64,000 nt of DNA from Saccharibacter sp. 17.LH.SD (GTDB lineage: Bacteria > Pseudomonadota > Alphaproteobacteria > Acetobacterales > Acetobacteraceae), in NCBI RefSeq assembly GCF_009834805.1, contig NZ_WVHO01000009.1, positions 126,501 to 190,500 of the forward strand, given 5' to 3'. The translations under genes and the position numbers were made by a program. The notes below the pieces were generated by a model, which was not told the origin of the DNA, did not search any database, and saw nothing but the letters and a program-made list of their open reading frames with translations. Positions 15,919-24,699 of this stretch are shown here, in pieces. Every line of letters starts with the position of its first letter. Within the stretch, counting starts at the first letter, position 1.

Positions 15919-16731
15919 TTATGAGGATAAACGTGTGAGTTCATAAAGGGCGACGGCTGACGCATTAGAAACGTTGAGGCTCTCCATTGGCCCAGACATA
16001 TAAATAGACGCGATTTCATCACACGTTTCACGGGTAAGGCGACGTAGGCCTGCTCCCTCTGCTCCGAGAACAAGGGCAACACGTCGATTACCTAAATTAT
16101 CGCTATTGAGCCGGATTCCGCCAGCATCAAGCCCAATGACCCAAAGTCCGGCTTGTTGTAGGCTTGATAAGGCGCGTGAGAGATTTGTCTCTCGGATCAT
16201 AGGGACAACATCAAGGCCGCCTGAGGCTGCTTTCGCCATGGTTCCGGTTTCCGGTGGTGTATTACGGTCTTGAACCAGGACAGCGGCCGCGCCGAATGCG
16301 GCGGCTGAGCGTAAAATGGCTCCGATATTGCGTGGGTCTGTCACCTGATCCAGCACGAGGATAGGTCCAGGTCGTTCAAGGGCTTCTTCTAAGGAGGGAG
16401 GGGTAAGGGCTTCAACACGGAGACAGACTCCTTGATGAACAGCATCGCGACCGCAGAGAGAATCAAGCTGCTCCCGGTCAACAACCATCGGTTGATGAGT
16501 GGTCGCGGGGAGTAAAGAGAGCGTGTCACGTGTTACGAGCACTTCATAGACAACCCGTTGTGGGTTTTGCAGGGCTGTTACCGCAGAGTGAATGCCATAA
16601 AGCCAATAACCCTGAGCGGCGGCTTTCTTCCCAGTACGGGGCAAGCCTTTCTCCTGATTAGGGCGTTTACGGGAGAGATCATGAGCAGGAGGAATGGTGG
16701 CCCGAAGGCGTGATGATGATTTTCTAGCCAT
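15919..16731 (-). CDS. rlmB: 23S rRNA (guanosine-2'-O-)-methyltransferase RlmB, SpoU/TrmH family
   Basis: Methylates the ribose of G2251 in the 23S rRNA P loop using S-adenosylmethionine. The C-terminal SPOUT knot domain shows all three motifs: VTDPRNIGAILRSAAAFGA, LVLGAEGAGLRRL and MSGPMESLNVSNASAVALYE. The N-terminal substrate-binding part begins at WLYGIHSAVTALQNP. I start at ATG 16731 (MARKSSSR); the frame stays open to 16761, and neither start has a strong Shine-Dalgarno. It is divergent from tRNA-Tyr, a gene pair often seen beside each other in alphaproteobacteria. Confidence 0.93.
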   Translation of the reverse strand: MARKSSSRLRATIPPAHDLSRKRPNQEKGLPRTGKKAAAQGYWLYGIHSAVTALQNPQRVVYEVLVTRDTLSLLPATTHQPMVVDREQLDSLCGRDAVHQGVCLRVEALTPPSLEEALERPGPILVLDQVTDPRNIGAILRSAAAFGAAAVLVQDRNTPPETGTMAKAASGGLDVVPMIRETNLSRALSSLQQAGLWVIGLDAGGIRLNSDNLGNRRVALVLGAEGAGLRRLTRETCDEIASIYMSGPMESLNVSNASAVALYELTRLSS

Positions 16732-16805
16732 ATAATCTTTATAATCTGATAAAACGGTCATTGACAGAGCCAGCGATGACGCTTATCAAGCACTCAACCT
16801 TAGAC

Positions 16806-16891
16806 GGAGGGATGCCCGAGTGGCTAAAGGGGGCGGACTGTAAATCCGCTGGCGTACGCCTACGTTGGTTCGAATCCAACTCCCTCCACCA
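16806..16891 (+). tRNA. tRNA-Tyr (anticodon GTA)
   Basis: A class II tRNA with a long variable arm. The acceptor GGAGGGA (16806-16812) pairs with TCCCTCC (16881-16887); the anticodon stem GCGGA/TCCGC encloses CTGTAAA (anticodon GTA); the T arm is GTTGG-TTCGAAT-CCAAC; discriminator A and CCA are encoded. Divergent from rlmB. Confidence 0.97.
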
Positions 16892-16995
16892 ATTTCCAGA
16901 ATTTATATAGTGATGTTTGGATGTTGGTTCGTTTCTTTTGGTTCTTCTAGAAAATATGATTATCCCGTTATTTTTCGTTCACCGTCGTGACGGTG

Positions 16996-18096
16996 TCACG
17001 ATAGTTCAAAGAATGACAATTGTTGCTGTGTGTCTGCATCATTCTGGAGTGAAAGTCCGGATAATGTCACCCCAAGTAAACGAATAGGTTTCGGGAAAGG
17101 GGAGAGCGCTTTTAAAATCCCTTGGCTTATGGTGAAGAAAGTTTCTGCTTCTGTCATGAAGTGTGGAAGCGAGTGGGCACGGGTAATGGTTTTAAAATCC
17201 GTATATCGAATTTTGACCGTGACAGTACGTCCAGAAACGTGATGCTTTAAGGAAGAGGTCCAGACTTTTTCCGTTAGCTGTCGGAGTATTGGCTCGGCCT
17301 TGTCATATGTTGGAATATCCACTGAGAATGTTGTTTCAGTCCCCAATGATTTGCGTGGTCTGTTAGGTTCTACGGGTCGATGATCAATCCCATGAGCGAT
17401 ATCGTGGTAAAAAAGAGCGGCGCTGCCAAAATGAGCCCGTAAGCCATCAAGTGGATAGCGCCCTAGGTCGGCACCCGTGCGAATGTTGAGAGCATGCATT
17501 TTGGCTGTTGTGGCAGGCCCAATTCCATGGAAGCGTTCGACTGGGAGAGCGGCTGCAAATTTTGGGCCTTGGCGAGGTGTAATCACAAAGAGCCCGTTTG
17601 GTTTATTTTGTTCTGAAGCGAGTTTTGCCAGGAAGCGATTGTAGGACACGCCTGCTGAGGCGGTAAGTGACGTTTCTCTATAAATGTCAGCACGAATTGC
17701 TTCAGCAAGCGCTGTCGCTGACGTGAAGGGAGCGAGGTGATCTGAGACATCCAGATAAGCTTCGTCCAAAGCAAGAGGCTGGATTAGAGGTGTGTAACGT
17801 GTGAAGATTCGATGAATATGTGCTGATATGGCGCGATATTGCTCAAACCGTGGAGGAACAAAAACAAGGTCTGGGCACAGACGTTGCGCCACACGGGATG
17901 GCATAGCGGAGCGGACGCCATAGCGTCGTGCTTCGTAACTTGCGGCTGCGACGACACCTCGTGCTTGAGAACGCCCAACGGCAATAGGGCGATGACGTAG
18001 GGTAGGGTCATCACGTTGTTCTATAGAAGCATAAAAGGCATCCATATCGATATGAAGGATGCGTCGTAGAGGTTTGCCTGCAAATTGGTGAGACAT
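16996..18096 (-). CDS. dinB: DNA polymerase IV (Y-family translesion polymerase)
   Basis: An error-prone polymerase that copies past damaged bases. The 366-aa protein has the Y-family motifs ILHIDMDAFYASIEQRDDP at the N-terminus, VVAAASYEARRYGVRSAMP, the catalytic ALDEAYLDVSD (usual S replaced by A), the helix-hairpin-helix region FHGIGPATTAKMHALNIRTGADL and the little-finger domain (LGTETTFSVDI). The C-terminal QQQLSFFELS matches the beta-clamp binding consensus (QxxLsLF type). I start at ATG 18096; an in-frame GTG at 18114 would put the start at the foot of an upstream hairpin. No LexA-box-like element was recognised. Confidence 0.95.
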   Translation of the reverse strand: MSHQFAGKPLRRILHIDMDAFYASIEQRDDPTLRHRPIAVGRSQARGVVAAASYEARRYGVRSAMPSRVAQRLCPDLVFVPPRFEQYRAISAHIHRIFTRYTPLIQPLALDEAYLDVSDHLAPFTSATALAEAIRADIYRETSLTASAGVSYNRFLAKLASEQNKPNGLFVITPRQGPKFAAALPVERFHGIGPATTAKMHALNIRTGADLGRYPLDGLRAHFGSAALFYHDIAHGIDHRPVEPNRPRKSLGTETTFSVDIPTYDKAEPILRQLTEKVWTSSLKHHVSGRTVTVKIRYTDFKTITRAHSLPHFMTEAETFFTISQGILKALSPFPKPIRLLGVTLSGLSLQNDADTQQQLSFFELS

Positions 18097-18115
18097 GAGC
18101 TTAGTGTAGCACACG

Positions 18116-18140
18116 AGGGAGAAGGATTGTCCTTCTCCCT
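18116..18140. terminator. Perfect stem-loop between glycosyltransferase and dinB
   Basis: An 11-bp perfect inverted repeat (AGGGAGAAGGA / TCCTTCTCCCT) with a 3-base loop, just upstream of dinB and downstream of the glycosyltransferase, both on the minus strand. No T-run follows on that strand, so the role (termination or leader structure) is open. Confidence 0.5.
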
Positions 18141-18167
18141 TTAGGAACGTTAAAAGATACTCATCAG

Positions 18168-20138
18168 CTATACGTCGTCAGAGTGCAGAGGAATCGTATT
18201 ACGAAGCTCTAGTTCCAAATCTTGGACAATGAAGCGCCATTCTTCTGCAATACCATCAAGCGTTTTTTGTGATTGTATGCGTTGCCACAGGTCAAGGAGT
18301 TGTTCATTCAGCGTGGAACGAATGAAGTTTTCCGCTTTTCTAATGGCTGGATGGGCGCGAAGAGCGGCGAGTTCACGAAGAGTAGCATCGCGGCGTTCGA
18401 CCATCCAATAGTTGAGTTCATGTTGAGGGTCTTGCAACTGCATACCAAATGTGTTGGCCCATTGGGTCGTGTAACGGCTGGTATCAAGTTCTTTATACGC
18501 GTCCGCACCGCTATTGCGCGCATGTTTCCATGTCCATTCGGCCATAGATTTAAAGTAATAGTGGGAGATGCAAATGCGATCATAAGTGCCATAATCGGCA
18601 AACGCAGGGTCACGTGGGAAGGGTGGTGGTGGATTTAGGTAGTTGTGTGTATCTCCATTTGTAAGGCGGAACGTGTAAGAAGTTACAGGGTTCCACAATG
18701 GATGATGGGGGCGTGAATGAAGGGTTCTGTTTGGACGGCAGGCTGATTTTACAAGACGCCATCCATCGCCAATGGCCCCGTTTCCGACGATACGTTCATT
18801 ACGTTGTGTAAGCGGTACAGCAAGGTCTGAAAGGCCGTTCGCGTTCATAGAGGATGCAATAAAGCGCCAGTTCACAGCGATCGCATCGGTCTGCCAGTGA
18901 TCAATCCAATTTAGATAATCTGTTAATAAAGGATAGGGTTGGGGGTTGAGTGTAATGAACTCATCCCCATCAACAATAAAACACCATTTAAAGTTTAGAA
19001 TATCAGGAAGGGCATTGAGGGCATGACCATAAGCTTTAAATTGTGGGCTTTGGTCAGAGCTTGTTGGATTATCAATCCACGTAATGATCCCTTGATGGGC
19101 GAGTTCTTCCAAAAGCTTTTCTGAACCATCAGCATTATCATTACTATAGATAAAAAAGTGCTCTACGCCGATAGAACGATGGTAGGCGATCCATTCAAGA
19201 AGATAGATTCCTTCATTCCGTACCGTTGTGACCATACATACGGTTCGACGTGGTTCGATTGTGCGACGAGCAGCATGTGTCAGGGCATGTAGGAAGCCAG
19301 CAAACGAGCTATCAGCGCCTGACCAGGCCAATAATGAATCCTCTTCTGGGCTATGAAGTTCACGCGCCACAGGGAAAGGACTGATAGTTTTGTTGGCATG
19401 GGTAAGGCGCCGTAATTCCCAGTGAGCTAACTCAGGGAGGGCTTTATCAAGCCAAATATTATTTGGAACGATATCCTGTAGCTCTTGGCGTAAAAGAGCA
19501 TCGTGGAGAAGGCGTTCGCCCAGCTTCTCGATTTCTTCCCAACGAATGAGAGGGATGAGACTATCAAGTGCTGGAAGAAGATTATCGCCGTTATAATTCT
19601 GGATATAATGAACAAGATCATTGGCCGTAACATCGCGTCGTGCGAGGTGGGCAATGTCGTTTGCAATACCATTCAAACGGTCAGTGCTTGAGACGGGGAC
19701 AAGTCTAAATTCTTCCCATCCCATGACATGGTTACAATCACCGACAACAGGGTTTGCTGTTTGGCCGTCTGAAAAGGGGCGTGTTGTGAAATAATTTTTG
19801 GGGCGTGATGGATCTTCAAACGAAAAGAGCTGGCTTTGAGGACCACTGACATTCATTTGAACCGTCAATACGCAACCACGTGCTGTAAAATGTTCGACCC
19901 AAAGTTGAGGTTGAGAGGGCGTGTCTGTGGTTAAAAAGAGGAAGTCAGGACGGCTGGAAAGCCGTATGGCAACGAGAGGAATATAGCCTGTCTCATGTGG
20001 ATCACGAGCGTTGCATAATAGGCCATCACGGCATCTGACAGCGAGATACGCATCGTGTGATGTCGCAACGTGGAAAAAAGAAAACCAATCCGAAGTGTGA
20101 TCAGCTACGTCAGGTGTCAATGGTGTATGATGAGACAT
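18168..20138 (-). CDS. Large glycosyltransferase with GT92-like catalytic domain
   Basis: A 656-aa protein. The first roughly 290 residues are unrecognised; they contain beta-rich segments and a helical stretch near 165-250. The GT-A domain starts at about residue 298 with RRTVCMVTTVRNEGIYLLEWIAYH, continues through FFIYSNDNADGSE and reaches the metal-binding motif D390-G-D392 (FIVDGDEF). A conserved-looking region (HSRPHHPLW, NHYYFKS-like HYYFKSMAEW) follows, typical of the Glyco_tranf_2_4/GT92 group. No signal or membrane helix is evident. ATG 20138 has GAGGAAA 9 bases upstream; the frame is open 13 codons further. It shares its catalytic domain type with the gene at 7295-8740. Donor and acceptor unknown. 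Confidence 0.82.
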   Translation of the reverse strand: MSHHTPLTPDVADHTSDWFSFFHVATSHDAYLAVRCRDGLLCNARDPHETGYIPLVAIRLSSRPDFLFLTTDTPSQPQLWVEHFTARGCVLTVQMNVSGPQSQLFSFEDPSRPKNYFTTRPFSDGQTANPVVGDCNHVMGWEEFRLVPVSSTDRLNGIANDIAHLARRDVTANDLVHYIQNYNGDNLLPALDSLIPLIRWEEIEKLGERLLHDALLRQELQDIVPNNIWLDKALPELAHWELRRLTHANKTISPFPVARELHSPEEDSLLAWSGADSSFAGFLHALTHAARRTIEPRRTVCMVTTVRNEGIYLLEWIAYHRSIGVEHFFIYSNDNADGSEKLLEELAHQGIITWIDNPTSSDQSPQFKAYGHALNALPDILNFKWCFIVDGDEFITLNPQPYPLLTDYLNWIDHWQTDAIAVNWRFIASSMNANGLSDLAVPLTQRNERIVGNGAIGDGWRLVKSACRPNRTLHSRPHHPLWNPVTSYTFRLTNGDTHNYLNPPPPFPRDPAFADYGTYDRICISHYYFKSMAEWTWKHARNSGADAYKELDTSRYTTQWANTFGMQLQDPQHELNYWMVERRDATLRELAALRAHPAIRKAENFIRSTLNEQLLDLWQRIQSQKTLDGIAEEWRFIVQDLELELRNTIPLHSDDV

Positions 20139-20326
20139 GCTAGTATTTCCTCGGTGCAGTATCGTGAGACCTAACAACTGAGGGTGTTATAGGAGGGAGA
20201 TTACCTGTGAAGCAAGAAAGTAGGAGCCCTCTGAAAAAATACCCAATTGTTCGGTGAAGAATACAGTTCATTGTTTTTGGTAAAAGGTATACGCTTACTA
20301 CTATATTAGTGCAGGAGCGATCAACG

Positions 20327-21169
20327 ATGACTATTCAAAAAATAGCAACGAACCATTTGTCCCGTGTTTCTCTGCGTGATGGTCAGTCTATGCCGTGGTT
20401 AGGACTAGGCGTTTGGGAAACACCTGAAGCGCAGACCGCGGATGTTGTGCGGCAAGCTGTGAAGCTAGGATATCAGGCTGTTGATACAGCGCGTTTATAT
20501 AAAAATGAGGCTGGTGTTGGTGAAGGCTTGGCTGAACATCCGAATATTTTCGTTACGACGAAGTTATGGAATGATGACCAAGGTTATGATTCAACGCTGC
20601 GTGCTTTTGAGAAAAGCGCACGCTTATTAAAACGTGATGTGGTTGATCTTTATTTGATCCATTGGCCAATGCCTAGGCAAGGGCAATATGTGGAATCGTG
20701 GAAAGCGCTGATCCATTTACAAAAGGAGGGGCGCATTCGTTCGATTGGTGTCTCTAATTTTGAAGAAGAGCATTTAGTACATCTCATGGACGAGACGGGG
20801 GTTGTCCCTGTGATTAATCAGATCGAGCTTCATCCTTATTTCCAACAGAGATCGCTTCGTGCTTTTCATGCAAAACATCGTATTCAAACAGAGGCATGGC
20901 GTCCCTTAGGGAAGGGGGTTATTTTAGGGAATTCTTTGATCCAAACGATTGCACAAAAATATAAACGGAGTTCTGCTCAAGTGATTTTGCGTTGGCATTT
21001 GCAGAATGAAATAGTTGTGATCCCTAAATCAGTAAATCCGGAGCGATTGGCTCAAAATTTGGACATTTTTGATTTTACATTGAGTCGGGAAGATATGGAG
21101 GCTATTGCCACTCTTGATCGCTCTGATGGCCGAATGGGAGAAGATCCACAGACGGTAACTTTTAAATAG
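20327..21169 (+). CDS. Aldo/keto reductase (2,5-diketo-D-gluconate reductase-like)
   Basis: An NADPH-dependent (alpha/beta)8-barrel reductase of 280 aa. The catalytic tetrad is visible: D53 in AVDTARLY, Y58 in LYKNE, K79 in VTTKLW and H112 in LIHWPMP. The cofactor loop VIPKSVNPERLAQN and the EAWRPLGKG segment (EAWSPLGRG in many AKR5 enzymes) place it near the diketogluconate reductases, which would suit an acetic acid bacterium that handles ketogluconates, but the substrate is not proven. ATG 20327 has GCAGGAG upstream; GTG 20309 is an unlikely alternative. It is convergent with parE and shares a terminator with it. Confidence 0.93.
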   Translation: MTIQKIATNHLSRVSLRDGQSMPWLGLGVWETPEAQTADVVRQAVKLGYQAVDTARLYKNEAGVGEGLAEHPNIFVTTKLWNDDQGYDSTLRAFEKSARLLKRDVVDLYLIHWPMPRQGQYVESWKALIHLQKEGRIRSIGVSNFEEEHLVHLMDETGVVPVINQIELHPYFQQRSLRAFHAKHRIQTEAWRPLGKGVILGNSLIQTIAQKYKRSSAQVILRWHLQNEIVVIPKSVNPERLAQNLDIFDFTLSREDMEAIATLDRSDGRMGEDPQTVTFK

Positions 21170-21173
21170 AATC

Positions 21174-21212
21174 TTTCCTGCATGAGGGATATAGCAATCC
21201 TCATGCAGGAAA
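21174..21212. terminator. Bidirectional terminator between aldo/keto reductase and parE
   Basis: TTTCCTGCATGAGG pairs with CCTCATGCAGGAAA (14 bp), directly between the two convergent stop codons. Confidence 0.88.
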
Positions 21213-21216
21213 ATTG

Positions 21217-23238
21217 TTAAATGTCGAGCACCTCAACAGAGTTCGCGTGTTCTTGGATAAAACGGAAGCGTAATTCCGCTTTTCGTCCCATGAGGCTTTC
21301 AACACGTTCCCGGGTTACAAGTGTTTCTTCCGTTGGAATAACAACGCGGAGGAGGGTGCGGTGTTTGGGGTTCATGGTTGTTTGTTTTAGATCAGAGACA
21401 GGCATCTCCCCCAAGCCTTTGAAGCGTGAGATATCGATACGTGATCCAGCTTTGAAATCTTTTTTGAGACGACGCTCACGGTCGGCATCATTCATTGCAT
21501 AAATGGTCTTGCCCCCTTGTGTCAGACGGTAGAGTGGGGGTTGAGCAAGGTAGAGATGGCCACGTCGTACCAGCTCAGGCATTTCTCGATAGAAAAATGT
21601 CATAAGAAGAGAAGCGATGTGGGCTCCATCAACATCGGCATCCGTCATGATGATAACGCGACCATAACGAAGTTTTGTAACGTCAAAATTTTTGCCCGTG
21701 CCACATCCAAGGGCTTCAATCAGATCTCGTAGCTCCTGATTGGCACGCATTTTATCTTCTGTTGCAGAAGCAACGTTGAGAATCTTCCCGCGTAATGGGA
21801 GCACAGCTTGTGTCTCGCGATCGCGGGCTTGGCGTGCAGACCCTCCGGCTGATTCGCCTTCGACAAGGAAAAGTTCTGTTTCAGATGTTTTCGTGCGACT
21901 GCAATCCGTTAGCTTTCCAGGGAGACGTAACTTGCGTGTGGCGGTTTTACGCGCTGTCTCTTTATGTTCACGGCGGCGTAAGCGTTCCTCAGCGCGTTCG
22001 GTGATATAAACAACGAGGCTGTCAGCTTGTTGAGGGTTTCCACCGAGCCAGTGATCAATGCGGTCTCTCAGGGCGCCTTCGACAAGACGACTGGCTTCCT
22101 GTGTTGTGAGTCGGTCTTTTGTTTGCCCTTGGAATTGGGGGTCACGAATAAAGACCGAGAGTTTTGCGTTGAGTGTTCCAAAAACATCTTCAGCCGTAAT
22201 GGTTGACGAACGACGAATTTTTCGTTGATCCCCCCAGTTACGGAATCCCTTTACAAGAGCAGCGCGAAGTCCGGCTTCATGGGTTCCTCCCTGAGGAGTA
22301 GGAATTGTATTGCAGTAGGATGTTACACTGCTTGTGCCATTCTCTAAAAAAGCAACAGCCCATTCCACGTTACCACTAGAGCGGCCGTCAGCAGCAACAG
22401 GAAGACTCGCTTCGCCAGACCATACCGGGGTTAAGAGAGCTGTGTCATCGCCCAGTTCAGCACGCAAGGCATCTTCTAATCCATTGGGGAAGTGAATGAT
22501 GTCACTGTGTGGAGGAGGTTCTTCCCCCTTCAAAAGAGCGGGATTACAGGACCAATGGATGGTCACACCACGGAAGAGGGCCGCTTTGCTCTTACATAAG
22601 CGATAAAGGCGTGCGGGAGAAAAGCTTTGCTTGCCGAAAATTTCACTATCGGGTGTGAAACGAACAATGGTTCCGCGTTGTTTGGCAGGGACCTTGATGG
22701 TTTCGAGAGGGCCTATGGGTAGGCCTCGTTCAAAAATTTGGCGGAATCCTTGTCGATTCCGTGCGACGTCTACTTCTAATCGTGCTGAAAGTGCGTTGAC
22801 GACAGAACTTCCAACTCCATGCAGTCCACCAGATGTGGCGTAAGATTTGCCAGAAAATTTTCCGCCAGCATGAAGCGTTGTAAAGATCACTTCAAGGGCG
22901 GACTTATTGGGAAAGCGTGGATGAGGATCCGTCGGAATACCACGTCCGTTATCGTGGACGACGAGGGTACAGGCTTCCTCAAGAATCACATCGATTCTGT
23001 TCGCGTGGCCAGCAACGGCTTCGTCCATAGCGTTATCAATGATTTCGGAAGCAAGATGATGATAGGCTGAATCATCTGTGCCTCCGATATACATGCCTGG
23101 ACGACGGCGTACTGGCTCTAATCCCTCAAGAACCTCAATATCCTGGGCATTATAGTTTTGTACGTCGCCATGAGGAGAGTTATGAGAGCTCTCTTCTTTG
23201 GGATTCTTGTTTCGTCCCCGTACAAACATGTCGTCCAT
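21217..23238 (-). CDS. parE: DNA topoisomerase IV subunit B
   Basis: The ATPase subunit of topoisomerase IV, which decatenates sister chromosomes. The 673-aa protein has the GHKL ATPase motifs (EIIDNAMDEAVAG, HDNGRGIPTD, HAGGKFSGKSYATSGGLHGVGSSVVNALS), the transducer domain and the TOPRIM domain (LVEGESAGGSARQARDR, LPLRGKILNV, IMTDADVDGAHI). The short length, with the EAL-GCG form ALGCGTGKNFD, fits ParE rather than a longer GyrB. A polar N-terminal tail of about 35 residues precedes the conserved IEVLEGLEPVRRRPGMYIG. ATG 23238 has AGGAAA 6 bases upstream. The partner parC is not in this window. Confidence 0.95.
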   Translation of the reverse strand: MDDMFVRGRNKNPKEESSHNSPHGDVQNYNAQDIEVLEGLEPVRRRPGMYIGGTDDSAYHHLASEIIDNAMDEAVAGHANRIDVILEEACTLVVHDNGRGIPTDPHPRFPNKSALEVIFTTLHAGGKFSGKSYATSGGLHGVGSSVVNALSARLEVDVARNRQGFRQIFERGLPIGPLETIKVPAKQRGTIVRFTPDSEIFGKQSFSPARLYRLCKSKAALFRGVTIHWSCNPALLKGEEPPPHSDIIHFPNGLEDALRAELGDDTALLTPVWSGEASLPVAADGRSSGNVEWAVAFLENGTSSVTSYCNTIPTPQGGTHEAGLRAALVKGFRNWGDQRKIRRSSTITAEDVFGTLNAKLSVFIRDPQFQGQTKDRLTTQEASRLVEGALRDRIDHWLGGNPQQADSLVVYITERAEERLRRREHKETARKTATRKLRLPGKLTDCSRTKTSETELFLVEGESAGGSARQARDRETQAVLPLRGKILNVASATEDKMRANQELRDLIEALGCGTGKNFDVTKLRYGRVIIMTDADVDGAHIASLLMTFFYREMPELVRRGHLYLAQPPLYRLTQGGKTIYAMNDADRERRLKKDFKAGSRIDISRFKGLGEMPVSDLKQTTMNPKHRTLLRVVIPTEETLVTRERVESLMGRKAELRFRFIQEHANSVEVLDI

Positions 23239-23282
23239 TCTATTTCCTGGCAACCTTACGTCGTGAATGAGAGGGATAAGGA

Positions 23283-23822
23283 CTAACGATGATGCCGACG
23301 TGTCCGAGTCCGACTATGAGAAGAAGAGGACCGTGGTGCCGCACAGCTTTCATAAGAAGCTGGTTGAGAAATATCTTTAGCCTCAGCGTAATGCGCTAGG
23401 TCATCCCCTGTATCGAGGGCATTAATCTCATCAAACATGGGCATACGTTGATCACAGAAGATCGTGCCGGATTTTAATCCTCCCAATGATTGCACGTCTG
23501 CTAACTGGGTAATGTATTCATCATGTTGTTTTTGAGCTTGGCGGCCGTAACTGCTGCGAAAATATGTATCAAGGCGCTTTTCCGCGGTTGTTAATACGGG
23601 GCGGAAACGACCAATAAAATCGTTATAACGGCCCTGTGCTTGGCAAGAGAGAGCCGTCACCATAAGCTCGGATTTAAGCCCTTCAATAGCGAAAGCATTA
23701 TGGACTTCGCTGGAAGAACGACATGAGGCAGCTTGAGCCAAGGGTGCTGCTAAGATTGAGCTCGTCAATGCAAAAGCGGTGCATAGATGACGGAACGAAA
23801 GAAATCGAGACAGAATAGACAT
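23283..23822 (-). CDS. Exported cysteine-containing protein of unknown function
   Basis: A 179-aa protein with a clear Sec signal peptide (LCTAFALTSSILAAPLAQA, cleavage near residue 32). The mature part is mostly helical, has four cysteines (near the N-terminus, in ALSCQAQG, IFCDQR and ESCAAP) that could form two disulfides, and ends in a Ser/Arg/His-rich tail. I do not recognise the family. ATG 23822 was chosen because it begins the signal peptide and has GGAG with 7 bases of spacing; the frame is open far upstream but without a credible start. It is divergent from a lipoprotein gene and 45 bases downstream of parE's start. Confidence 0.75.
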   Translation of the reverse strand: MSILSRFLSFRHLCTAFALTSSILAAPLAQAASCRSSSEVHNAFAIEGLKSELMVTALSCQAQGRYNDFIGRFRPVLTTAEKRLDTYFRSSYGRQAQKQHDEYITQLADVQSLGGLKSGTIFCDQRMPMFDEINALDTGDDLAHYAEAKDISQPASYESCAAPRSSSSHSRTRTRRHHR

Positions 23823-24020
23823 AGGCAAACTCCGCTGACAGGGAACCTGCCTATACCATGATTTTTTAAAAGAAGGCATTGGCAATAAAAGAAAATTCGT
23901 TTCCTGACATTCTCTTTCTAGACAAGAGCGCTTATCCTCCCCCACTTGAATACTTTGGTTGGTGATAGGGAGAGAGGCATGGAAAGGCCTTTCCCGCTTT
24001 TCTGTGGAGTGGAATTGAAC

Positions 24021-24611
24021 GTGCATTTGCGAAGTTCTGTTTTAAGCGTTGGGGTGGCTGGTGTAGCTCTCCTATCTCTTGCTGGCTGTGTCCAGAATCA
24101 ACCGGCACAGCAATCGGCGAGTGCCGTGCCTAATCCTTTTGGGTATGAAAAGACCTCATCTCTTTGTGAAGTTGCTCCCCTGCAAACATCAGCTGATGGT
24201 CACATGAGCGTAGAGATGACGGTTGGCAGCGGTGAGGGACATTGTGCTGTTGCCATTAAGAAAGATGGGGGCGGTAGCTATGCTTCTTTTGGTGTAAATC
24301 CACCGCCAGAGCATGGGAAAGCTTTTTTGTATAACTACGATGGGCATACATATATTAGCTATACGCCGGTGAGTGCTTATGAAGGGCAAGATCAGTTCGG
24401 TGTTGAACTCATTCCAGCGCATGATCGTCCTCGGCGTCAGCTAACAGTGAAGGTAACAGTCAAGGCCGTGGGTGTGAGTGCACCGAAGGCAGCGGCACCT
24501 ACAGCTCAAACGGCGACAACCGGTAAGAAGGCAGTGTCTTCTGGTAAGAAAACAGTGCGTAGAAGTGCTCGTGTGCGTCGTCACGTAGTAGCGAAGAGCC
24601 GTCACAAATAA
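24021..24611 (+). CDS. Putative lipoprotein with cadherin-like (Ig-fold) domain
   Basis: A 196-aa protein. From the GTG at 24021 it begins with a lipoprotein signal (VGVAGVALLSLAGC) whose lipobox LAGC predicts a lipidated cysteine at residue 23. A central beta-sandwich region follows, with YTPVSAYEGQDQFGVELIP, close to the tandem-95/Big_9 pattern yTPxxxyxGxDxF. The C-terminus is Lys/Arg/Ala-rich (GKKAVSSGKKTVRRSARVRR) and may bind peptidoglycan or anionic polymers. GGAGTGG lies before the GTG; an ATG 25 codons upstream (23946) would bury the signal peptide. Divergent from the exported protein at 23283-23822. Function unknown. Confidence 0.7.
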   Translation: MHLRSSVLSVGVAGVALLSLAGCVQNQPAQQSASAVPNPFGYEKTSSLCEVAPLQTSADGHMSVEMTVGSGEGHCAVAIKKDGGGSYASFGVNPPPEHGKAFLYNYDGHTYISYTPVSAYEGQDQFGVELIPAHDRPRRQLTVKVTVKAVGVSAPKAAAPTAQTATTGKKAVSSGKKTVRRSARVRRHVVAKSRHK

Positions 24612-24633
24612 GCAGATATAGATTATGGTAAAA

Positions 24634-24663
24634 AATAAGGCCGGGGAAATCCCCGGCCTTATT
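24634..24663. terminator. Bidirectional Rho-independent terminator
   Basis: AATAAGGCCGGGG and CCCCGGCCTTATT form a perfect 13-bp stem with a 4-base loop between convergent genes, with A-rich sequence on the left and T-containing sequence on the right. Confidence 0.9.
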
Positions 24664-24699
24664 GATAGATGCCGTATTAATTAAAAAACAGAACTTCAG

